From: Bacteroides congonensis
GTDB lineage: Bacteria; Bacteroidota; Bacteroidia; Bacteroidales; Bacteroidaceae
Direction of reading: 5' to 3'
NCBI RefSeq assembly: GCF_900130125.1
Contig: NZ_FQXY01000010.1
Span: 124,001-188,000, forward strand
Length of the DNA: 64,000 nucleotides
Made by a program: the position numbers and the translations under genes. The notes under the pieces were generated by a model that was not told where the DNA came from, searched no databases, and saw only the letters and a list, made by a program, of their open reading frames with translations. Each line of letters begins with the position of its first letter. The first letter of the stretch is position 1. Below are positions 25,836-33,900 of this stretch, piece by piece.

Positions 25836-26723
25836 ATGGAACATATTATCGAATGTAACAACCTGACGCATTATTACGGCAAACGGTTGATTTACGAAAA
25901 CCTCAGTTTCACAGTACCCAAAGGACGTATCCTGGGACTGTTAGGGAAAAACGGTACGGGTAAGACCACCACTATAAATATCCTGAGCGGTTACCTCAAG
26001 CCGCGCTCGGGAGAGTGCCGCATCTTCGGACAAGAGATACAAAGCATGGCACCCGCCCTGCGCCGCAACATCGGACTGCTGATTGAAGGTCATGTACAAT
26101 ATCAGTTTATGACCATCACCGAAATAGAGAAATTCTACGCTGCTTTCTATCCCGGCCAGTGGAAAAGGGAAGCGTATTATGAACTGATGAACAAGTTGAA
26201 AGTAGCTCCGGGACAGCGTATCTCACGTATGTCTTGCGGACAACGCTCGCAAGTAGCTCTCGGACTGATTCTCGCGCAGAATCCCGAGCTTTTGGTATTG
26301 GATGACTTCTCCCTCGGACTCGACCCCGGTTACCGCCGTCTGTTCGTAGACTATCTCCGTGACTATGCCCGCTCCGAAGGAAAAACGGTCTTCCTGACTT
26401 CGCATATCATCCAGGATATGGAACGTCTGGTGGACGATTGCATCATCATGGACTACGGAAAGATACTGATTCAGAAACCGATTTCCGAGTTACTGGAAAA
26501 AGGACGCCGCTATACATTTACAGTTCCCGAAGGCTATGAGTTTCCCGAATCCGGAGATTTCTATCATCCTTCCGTCATGCGGAATACGTTGGAGACTTTC
26601 TCCTTCCTGCCGCCTGCGGAAACAGAGGAGAAGCTGAAATCAATGTCAGTGCCTTATACGGACTTGCATAGCGAACAAGTGAATCTGGAAGACGCCTTTA
26701 TCGGTCTGACAGGGAAATACTGA
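25836..26723 (+). CDS. ABC transporter ATP-binding protein with altered motifs
   Basis: A 295-residue ABC ATPase. Walker A is normal (LLGKNGTGKTTT, Lys43), and the switch histidine in FLTSHIIQDMERL is present. Two motifs depart from the consensus: the signature reads MSCGQRSQ (Cys134 for Gly), and Walker B ends LLVLDDFSLGLDP, with Asp157 where the catalytic Glu normally stands. Asp can support slow hydrolysis, so activity may be reduced or regulated. The C-terminal part (about 215-295) resembles the regulatory tail of CcmA/bacitracin-type ATPases. The permease follows 105 nt downstream, and a DUF4857-like protein after that. Confidence 0.88.
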   Translation: MEHIIECNNLTHYYGKRLIYENLSFTVPKGRILGLLGKNGTGKTTTINILSGYLKPRSGECRIFGQEIQSMAPALRRNIGLLIEGHVQYQFMTITEIEKFYAAFYPGQWKREAYYELMNKLKVAPGQRISRMSCGQRSQVALGLILAQNPELLVLDDFSLGLDPGYRRLFVDYLRDYARSEGKTVFLTSHIIQDMERLVDDCIIMDYGKILIQKPISELLEKGRRYTFTVPEGYEFPESGDFYHPSVMRNTLETFSFLPPAETEEKLKSMSVPYTDLHSEQVNLEDAFIGLTGKY

Positions 26724-26763
26724 TTCAGTTGAGAGTTGAAAATTAAGAATTGAAAAATAAGAG

Positions 26764-26805
26764 CCGATAGATTATTGACTGATAGATAATCGGCTGATAG
26801 ATTAG
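26764..26805. repeat. Three 15-bp tandem repeats between ABC genes
   Basis: GATAGAT recurs at 26766, 26781 and 26796, exactly 15 nt apart, within a CTGATAGATNA-type unit. GCCGAT and ATCGGC flank the first two units and could form a small hairpin. Confidence 0.5.
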
Positions 26806-26828
26806 AACAGATAACTTATCTTAAAACA

Positions 26829-27497
26829 ATGTACGCTATATTTTATAAAGAATGGATAAAGACACGGTGGTATTTCCTGCTTGCCGTACTCGCCACACTC
26901 GGTTTTACAGGCTACTGTATGCTCCGCATCAACCGGGTGGTAGAAATGAAAGGAGCCGCGCATGTATGGGAAGTCATGCTGCAACGGGATGTCATATTCA
27001 TTGATATGTTACAATATATCCCCCTGATTGCCGGAATCCTGATGGCAATCGTGCAGTTTGTGCCCGAGATGCAGCGCAAGTGCCTGAAACTGACGCTTCA
27101 CCTGCCCTATCCGGAGTTGAAGATGACAGGAAATATGCTACTCTCCGGTCTGGTGCTGCTCCTTGTCTGCTTCGCTTCCAACTTCCTGCTAATGGAAGTT
27201 TATCTGAGCGGAGTGCTTGCCCATGAACTGAAGAACCATATCCTGCTCACCGCCCTGACGTGGTATCTTGCCGGAATCTCCGGTTACCTGCTTGTCGCAT
27301 GGATTTGTCTCGAACCGGCATGGAAACGCCGTATCCTGAACCTTGTCATCGCCGTGCTTTTACTGCGAATCTTCTTTCTGTCGCCCACACCGGAAGCCTA
27401 CAACAAGTTTCTCCCCTACCTGCTGGTCTATACATTGCTGACAGCCTCTTTCTCATGGCTCTCCATCGTACGGTTCAAGGCGGGAAAACAAGACTAA
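26829..27497 (+). CDS. ABC transporter permease
   Basis: A 222-residue inner-membrane protein with about six hydrophobic helices, the first at 16-33 (YFLLAVLATLGFTGYCML) and the last ending near 210. The order of helices, the charged FVPEMQRKCLKLTLHLPYP after helix 2 and the position next to an ABC ATPase fit an ABC-2-like exporter permease. With the ATPase it would form a two-plus-two transporter. Whether it moves a substrate or, in the MacB/Lol manner, does mechanical work on envelope proteins cannot be said. Confidence 0.78.
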   Translation: MYAIFYKEWIKTRWYFLLAVLATLGFTGYCMLRINRVVEMKGAAHVWEVMLQRDVIFIDMLQYIPLIAGILMAIVQFVPEMQRKCLKLTLHLPYPELKMTGNMLLSGLVLLLVCFASNFLLMEVYLSGVLAHELKNHILLTALTWYLAGISGYLLVAWICLEPAWKRRILNLVIAVLLLRIFFLSPTPEAYNKFLPYLLVYTLLTASFSWLSIVRFKAGKQD

Positions 27498-27534
27498 AAG
27501 AAATGAAGAACTAAACATTAAGAATCAAATAAAG

Positions 27535-28569
27535 ATGAGACGTTTCAGTACCTTATTATTATATGTCACCATTGCTTTCCTGCTCCTATGGCAGTTGCCG
27601 TGGTGTTACAATTTCTTTGTCGTAAAGCCGGAGAAGACTCCATTTACGCTATATAGCTTCGTTATCGGTGATTTCGCCCTGATGGGACAAGAGGGCGGAA
27701 AAGGAACGGTGCGCCGTGACCTTGCCGGGAATATCTATTCCGAAGCTGCTTTCGACAGCATTCTTCCGATGTTCTACTTCCGTCAGTTGATGTCCGACGA
27801 ACGTTTTCCGGACACGATAAAAGGAATAGCAGTCACTCCCAAACTGGTGCAAACGGAGAACTTCAACTTCCGCAGTGTCCCTTCGGACATTAATGCTCCC
27901 TCTATCGGACTTTATCCTTTACTCGAATCCATGTCCGGACGTGTAGACCTCAAGATGCCGGACGATGTATTCCGCATCACTTCCCAAGGAATTGACTTTA
28001 TCGACATGGCTACCAACAGCGTAAAGGCAGAAAAAAGCCTTCAGTTCACGGAAGCCATGAGCAAAAAAGGTTTCCGCTTCCCCGCTACGGAGATAGCAGG
28101 AAACCCGACCGTGAAGAAAGAGTACGACGAAGGATATCTCCTGTTGGATGCCGACCGCCGTCTGTTCCATCTGAAACAAGTGAAAGGCCGTCCTTACGTC
28201 CGTGCCATACCACTGCCCGAAGGACTGGCACTGAACCACCTGTACCTAACAGAATTCAGGAGTAAAAAGACGCTTGCTTTTATGACAGACGTCAACAATG
28301 CCCTTTACGTCTTGAACAACCGTACCTATGAAATAGTGAAAACAGGCATCCCGATGTTTAATCCTGAAACGGATGCGCTGACGATTATAGGCAATATGTT
28401 CGACTGGACTGTACGAGTAACTACTCCGGCTTCCGACAACTATTATGCATTGAATGCCGACGATTATTCACTGATTAAGGCATTGGAGAATAAATCGAAT
28501 GTTCATTCCATGCCGGGCATCACTTTCACTTCCTACAAGGATAAATATGTAATGCCGCGCTTTGAATAA
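27535..28569 (+). CDS. DUF4857-like membrane-anchored protein
   Basis: A 344-residue protein with one N-terminal membrane helix (about 6-24, LLLYVTIAFLLLWQLPWCYNF) and a large periplasmic part. The rest contains repeated beta-propeller-like strands (GYLLLDADRRLFHLKQVKGRPYVRAIPLPEG, KKTLAFMTDVNNALYVLNNRTYEIV, NYYALNADDYSLIKAL). I recall it as DUF4857, which commonly accompanies this ABC pair. It is the last gene of the run beginning at 17215. Its function is unknown; it may be a periplasmic partner of the permease. Confidence 0.72.
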   Translation: MRRFSTLLLYVTIAFLLLWQLPWCYNFFVVKPEKTPFTLYSFVIGDFALMGQEGGKGTVRRDLAGNIYSEAAFDSILPMFYFRQLMSDERFPDTIKGIAVTPKLVQTENFNFRSVPSDINAPSIGLYPLLESMSGRVDLKMPDDVFRITSQGIDFIDMATNSVKAEKSLQFTEAMSKKGFRFPATEIAGNPTVKKEYDEGYLLLDADRRLFHLKQVKGRPYVRAIPLPEGLALNHLYLTEFRSKKTLAFMTDVNNALYVLNNRTYEIVKTGIPMFNPETDALTIIGNMFDWTVRVTTPASDNYYALNADDYSLIKALENKSNVHSMPGITFTSYKDKYVMPRFE

Positions 28570-28639
28570 GGCTGAAAAAATACTGGAATTGGTAGGATAA
28601 GAGAAAAAAATATTGTTCCTTTGCATAAAAGGAACTTCT

Positions 28640-28960
28640 ATGCAAAAAGAAAGAGTGATATATTCCATTCGGGAAACAGCCGGCAAAGTGCTTCCTTTCG
28701 GAGCAAAAGTCGTATTGTTCGGGTCACAAGCTCGTGGAGATGCGAGAGAAGACTCCGACTGGGATATTCTCATTCTTTTGGATAAGGATAGAATTAATAA
28801 TATGGATTTTGATGATGTAGCCTATCCGCTAGTCGAACTAGGATGGAAAATAGGAGTAATGATAAATCCTATATTATATACGTACAGAGACTGGCAAAAA
28901 AGAAATTTCACCCTTTTCTATAAAAATGTAGAACAAGAAGGAATTGTGTTATGTCATTAA
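28640..28960 (+). CDS. MNT-type nucleotidyltransferase antitoxin
   Basis: A 106-residue minimal nucleotidyltransferase. The frame is open from 28613, but the start at 28640 has an AAAAGGA ribosome site 7 nt upstream. The polymerase-beta motif is complete: GSQARGDAREDSDWDILIL, with Gly28-Ser29 and metal-binding Asp40 and Asp42. In known MNT/HEPN pairs this protein is the antitoxin and inactivates its HEPN partner by adding AMP to a tyrosine next to the active site. It overlaps the HEPN gene by 10 nt. A near-consensus -7 box (TTCCTTTG, 28616-28623) precedes it. Confidence 0.88.
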   Translation: MQKERVIYSIRETAGKVLPFGAKVVLFGSQARGDAREDSDWDILILLDKDRINNMDFDDVAYPLVELGWKIGVMINPILYTYRDWQKRNFTLFYKNVEQEGIVLCH

Positions 28961-29358
28961 GTATTGAAGAAAAAAAGGCTATCATAGCTTATCGTATTCA
29001 AAAGGCAAAAGCTACGATGATTGAGGCACAAGACAATGCCCAATTAGGACATTGGAATCTTGTTGCCAATCGTTTATATTATGCAGCATTTCACATCATT
29101 TCCGCCTTACTCACCGACAAAGGCTTATTTTCAAAAACTCATAATGGCGTTATCTGTTTATTCGGACAAGTATTTGTTGAAAAAGAATTGGTAAGCAAAG
29201 AAGATGCCCGTTTGGTTTCGCGGCTACAAAATATGAGAAAATCCGGAGACTATGATGATTTATTCGATTGGACAGAAGAAGATGTCATTCCCTTATTGGA
29301 TAAAACGGAGCAACTCATACAAAAAATCGAAAAACTTACTTCACTAAAAGACATGTAA
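28951..29358 (+). CDS. HEPN-domain toxin
   Basis: A 135-residue all-helical HEPN protein. The RNase motif R-x6-H is present as Arg41 to His48 in NRLYYAAFHII. The YY within it is the kind of site that MNT partners modify. It starts inside the antitoxin gene (ATG at 28951, antitoxin stop at 28958-28960), the usual coupled order. Proteins of this class cleave cellular or phage RNA and act in plasmid/chromosome stabilisation or phage defence. Sequence alone does not say which. Confidence 0.87.
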   Translation: MSLSIEEKKAIIAYRIQKAKATMIEAQDNAQLGHWNLVANRLYYAAFHIISALLTDKGLFSKTHNGVICLFGQVFVEKELVSKEDARLVSRLQNMRKSGDYDDLFDWTEEDVIPLLDKTEQLIQKIEKLTSLKDM

Positions 29359-29413
29359 CAAGAATCACGCTGACAAAAACGGATAAACAGAGTGTCTTTT
29401 CCATAAAAAATAC

Positions 29414-29421
29414 TACTTTTG
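29414..29421 (+). promoter_or_regulatory. -7 promoter box for the lamin-tail gene
   Basis: TACTTTTG matches TAnnTTTG and lies 86 nt before the chosen start at 29508. Confidence 0.5.
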
Positions 29422-29507
29422 TATCTAATAAAACATTTAAGCCGCAATTGCCTCTGCGTTATACACAAACAAATACGGTTAATGAAAACTACCTTATATA
29501 TAACCGT

Positions 29508-30809
29508 ATGAGAATCTACAAAACACTTATATTCATATCCCTAAGCCTTTTTGTCCTTTTATTCCAAAGTTGTTCACTCCCTGCCGATGACGAAGCGGCA
29601 GAAAATCCCGAAGGAGAAGATACTATCACATCCGAACTTCCATGGGAAGGGGAAACGGACAAATTCACCATCAATGCCAAAGAAGGAATCCGCTTGAATG
29701 ACCCGCAGGAAGATGCAGGAACCGCCTACGCCACCTTCCCTTCTTCTTCCGTAAAAAACACCCGTTGGGAGTTCGGAGTACGCCTTACTTTTAATCCGTC
29801 CGCCAACAATTATGCCCGTTTTTATCTGACCTCTTCTTCCAGTGTACTTTCCGGCAGTTTGAACGGTTATTATATCCAGATAGGTGGTGCCAAAGACAAC
29901 GTAGCACTTTATCGCCAGAATGGAAAACAATCCAAACTTCTGGCTTCGGGAAGGGAACTGATGAAAGGAAACAACTCACCGAAGTTATATATAAAAGTAG
30001 AGTGTGACAACAACGGCTACTGGACTTTCTGGACACGCCTGGATTCCGAAGATGAATATACCAAAGAAAAACAAATAAAAGACAATAGTATCCAAAACTC
30101 TTCCTGCTGCGGAATATACTGTATTTATACCCAAACCCGCAGCAAAGGCATCACTTTCCATCATGTACAGTTATCGAACGATGTGGAGACAACGACAAAG
30201 CCCGACGGGACACCGGATGAACCGGATACCCCCGCAGACCCTATCCCCGTTCCGCCTGATTATCCGGCAGAAGTAAAAGGGATTTTATTGTTCAACGAAG
30301 TAATGTATGATAATGCAACAGACGGGGCAGAATACATAGAACTCTATAACCCATCCGGTTCTACCGTCTCTGTCCCGTCATTAAAACTTATGAGATATAT
30401 AGATGCGGGGGCGAACACCACAACCACCAAGTCTACCGTTATCCTGCAACAAACGGACGGCAATCAGGAAATAAGCGTTCCCCCTTACGGTTATATATGC
30501 CTTACGAAATCAGCCGCTACCCTTATCAAAAAGCACAAGACCAATGGAGAGACAATTATCGGAATAACCAACTTTCCCAAACTGACCAACGAAGACAGTT
30601 ATCTCGCTATAATGACTAACGAGGAAAAGTCACGGCTTATCGACAAATGCAGTTACTTTGAGTCCATGCACTGTTCCGGTGATAAAAGACATCAAGGTAT
30701 ATCTCTTGAAAAGGTTTCACCGGAACTATCTTCCTCAACCCGGAAGAACTGGCATTCATCCAAGGCACTGACAGGGGGAACGCCGGGGATACCAAACTCA
30801 CAAGAATAA
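29508..30809 (+). CDS. Lamin-tail-domain lipoprotein
   Basis: A 433-residue lipoprotein. The frame opens at 29448, but Met at 29508 gives the signal MRIYKTLIFISLSLFVLLFQSC with anchor Cys22. The first domain (about 45-215) is a beta-rich module that may be concanavalin-like. A Pro/Asp/Glu linker (about 220-255) leads to a lamin-tail domain (about 260-400): LLFNEVMYDNATDGAEYIELYNPSG, then PPYGYICLT and the final GISLEKVSPE. Lamin-tail domains in bacteria are found on surface and secreted proteins and are thought to bind or scaffold. The gene converges on the next regulator and may have nothing to do with it. Confidence 0.8.
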   Translation: MRIYKTLIFISLSLFVLLFQSCSLPADDEAAENPEGEDTITSELPWEGETDKFTINAKEGIRLNDPQEDAGTAYATFPSSSVKNTRWEFGVRLTFNPSANNYARFYLTSSSSVLSGSLNGYYIQIGGAKDNVALYRQNGKQSKLLASGRELMKGNNSPKLYIKVECDNNGYWTFWTRLDSEDEYTKEKQIKDNSIQNSSCCGIYCIYTQTRSKGITFHHVQLSNDVETTTKPDGTPDEPDTPADPIPVPPDYPAEVKGILLFNEVMYDNATDGAEYIELYNPSGSTVSVPSLKLMRYIDAGANTTTTKSTVILQQTDGNQEISVPPYGYICLTKSAATLIKKHKTNGETIIGITNFPKLTNEDSYLAIMTNEEKSRLIDKCSYFESMHCSGDKRHQGISLEKVSPELSSSTRKNWHSSKALTGGTPGIPNSQE

Positions 30810-30831
30810 GTTCACTCTCAAGACCTTTCTA

Positions 30832-30915
30832 TTGGCACAGTTGTGCCACCGCATTGGCACGCTCATGCCAACGGACTGGCACAGTTGTGCCAATGCGGTG
30901 GCACAAGGCATGGCA
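30832..30915. repeat. 22-nt periodic dyad array (TGGCAC/GTGCCA), convergent-gene terminator position
   Basis: TGGCAC occurs at 30833, 30855, 30877 and 30899, and GTGCCA (once ATGCCA) at 30843, 30865 and 30887; both series are spaced exactly 22 nt. Each TGGCAC-N4-GTGCCA can form a hairpin. Alternatively 30842-30860 pairs perfectly over 19 bp with 30887-30905, leaving a 26-nt loop that holds a 4/4 internal loop and an inner 5-bp stem. The spacers CCGCAT and ATGCGG are complementary. It lies between the stop codons of two convergent genes, where a two-way terminator is expected. Confidence 0.85.
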
Positions 30916-30925
30916 TATAGCATGC

Positions 30926-33900
30926 TTATTTCTCTCCTATATATTTAGAAGGCGACACCCCGAAGTGTTCCGTAAAATGCTTACGAAGCGTACGGGTATC
31001 CGAATAACCGACCATCTCCGTAATCTCCTGAATCGAGTACCGGTTTTCCAGAATCAACGAAGCGGCCTTACTGATGCGAATACTCCGAATCATGTCTATC
31101 ACAGACAAGTCACTACGCTGCTTTACTTTACGGTATAGCGTAGGCTGGCTCATATTCAGTTGTTCGGCCAACATCTTGACATTGAAGTTCTCATTAGGAA
31201 TATTCGCCTCTATGACATGGATTAATTGTAACAGAAAAGCGTCTTCCTGTTCCCCTTCTTCCGATTTCTGTTTCAGCATCAAGGCTTTGGTATAAATCCT
31301 CTTCAACTGTTCACGCTGCAAAATCAGGTTATCAACTTTCGCTTTCAGGATTTCAGGGTTGAAAGGCTTCATCATATAATCATCCGCCCCGCTACGCGAA
31401 CCTTGCAGGATGTCCGCATCCTCTGCTTTTGCTGTCAGCATCAAGATAGGAATATGTGCTGTCTCTTGTTGTGAACGAATTTCCTCACAACAAGTAAAAC
31501 CGTCTTTTACAGGCATCATCACGTCGGAAATAATCAAATCGGGAAGCTTTTCTTTCGCCATGTGTACACCTTCTTCACCATTGCCAGCTTCATATACCGT
31601 ATATTTGGAAACAAACAAGCTCCGAATGTATTCGCGGACATCTTCATTATCTTCAATGATTAACAGGCTTTTTTTAGCCGCTACATTCTGCATTTCATTT
31701 TCCGAAGCTTGCAGAAACAACTCAGTTTTCAAGCCACTCGATTGTTCCACTTCTTCCCGCTGACAATCTACCCACTCACAAGTATCCTTTAAGAAATGCT
31801 CTTTCCCCTCAGGGATATACAATACAAATGTGCTTCCTTCCCCCGGCACACTTTCCAACGTGACCAGACCATGGTGCAAATCCATCGTGTTTTTCACAAT
31901 ATGTAATCCGATTCCTATTTTTGTCGAAACTTCCGGCATATTCTCTCCTGTTATGAATGACTCAAAAACATGTTTTTGCAGTTCTTTCGAAATTCCCACC
32001 CCCGTGTCCGAAACAGCTATCTGACAATAGCCGTTTCCATCTTTTACCACATAAGAAACAGAAAGTAAGACACTACCTCCCAAAGACGGCGTATATTTAA
32101 AAGCATTCGAAAGAAGATTCTGCACAGCAGAAAATATTTTACTCTCATCCACCCAAAACAGAAGTTGTCTGTCTGGCAAGTTTACCTCAAAATGCAAACC
32201 TCTGATTTCTGCCATTTGCCGGAATGACTCCGATACATTCTTTATCAATTGTACCAGATCTACTTCCGATACCCGAAGTCTTACCATCCCAGCATCTATT
32301 TTTTGCACATACAACAAATGATCAACCAAAGTATGTAACGAAGTGGCATTCTCGTACATGATCCGCAACTTCTTATAGAAAGGATCCAACACAGTACCTT
32401 GTTTTATCAATTCCTGCAATGGAGCAAGGATCAAAGTTAGCGGAGTGCGCAGTTCATGAGCAACTCCCGTAAAAAAGTTTTCACGTTCCATACGTATCTG
32501 GTGTTCTTTCTCACGTTCCATATTGACGGTCAGTAGTTCATGCTTCATCTGCATTTCACGTTCCAGACGCTTTTGGCGCATTTTCATCAACCGTATGCAA
32601 TACATTATTCCAACTGACACCAACAAGAATATGAAAACACGAAAAATTAAAGTGTTACTCCAATGAGGAAGAATTACTATTTTCAAAGAAGTCACAGGAC
32701 CTGCCTGCCCGTCCGGATAAATGCTCCTGACTTCAAATACATAATCTCCGGCCGCCAAATTGGTATATACCGCCTTTTCTCCATCATCAGATATCAACCA
32801 ACTTTCCTGATAAGGTAAAAGCCGATAGTTATATTTCTGCTGTTCGTTGGAATAGGACAAATTATTAAATATTAAAGCAATGTCCCGGTTAGCATTATTC
32901 AATATCACCTGTTCTGTATAAGAAATCATTTTGTCAAGCACAATCTGATTATTTATCTCTTTTCCTATTTCAACGGAGCGATTATCAACTTCCAAACCTG
33001 TAATCAAGACCCGCTCATTATTCGGCCAAGTATCTATTTCATTTGGATCAAAATAAGTCAGACTTTGGTTATTTCCAAAAAACAAAGTACCACAACTGAA
33101 CAGCGCAGAACGATTACTCCCTGCTATATAATAGTTGTAAAAAAGATGTTGATGGCGGCTATAACGTGATATTCCCGAATTACTACCTAACCAGATATGC
33201 TCCTTACCATCTTCCACGATACATCCGACAAAATTACTACACAATCCGTCAGCAGTTGTATAAAATTCACAGATTGTATCTTGAGAAGGCGAAAGAATGG
33301 CAAAACCATCAGTATAGCCAATATATAAGTTTCCATCTGAAGACGCTAATAATGAACGCACCGAATAGTAATCAAGCTTAAGACTTTCCTCATAGCCTTT
33401 ACGAACTGCCATATCACCGGAAGCTGATTCTAAAATCCTGCACACTCCCTGTTCACTTGTCCCTAACCATATTGCTCCATCTTCTGTTTGGGCAAGAGCA
33501 CGTACCCAAATGGCCCCTTTCTCATTCAGCCAACGCTCTATGGGCAATCTCACACAAGTCCCTGTCTGCAGTTCATATAAAAGGAGTCCGTGCTCCGTAC
33601 CTATCCAAAGCCGTTCTTTCTTATCCATATACAAAGCCCATACAGGAGACTGGTTGACAGCCCCGTCTATTACCAAAGACTGGTTTATAAACTTACCGGA
33701 TTGGGTGTTATAAACAGTCAGCATACCATTCTTATTTCCAAACCAAAGGTTTCCAGCGGAATCTTTCGACGCACATAATATCGTCTCTTCAGACTTCTCC
33801 TTTTTAACATTCATTGCCGAAAAACAAAGTTTTCCATTTTGAATATACGGTGTATCACTCCGCATTATCCCTTTATGAAAGGTAGCCAACCATATATGCC

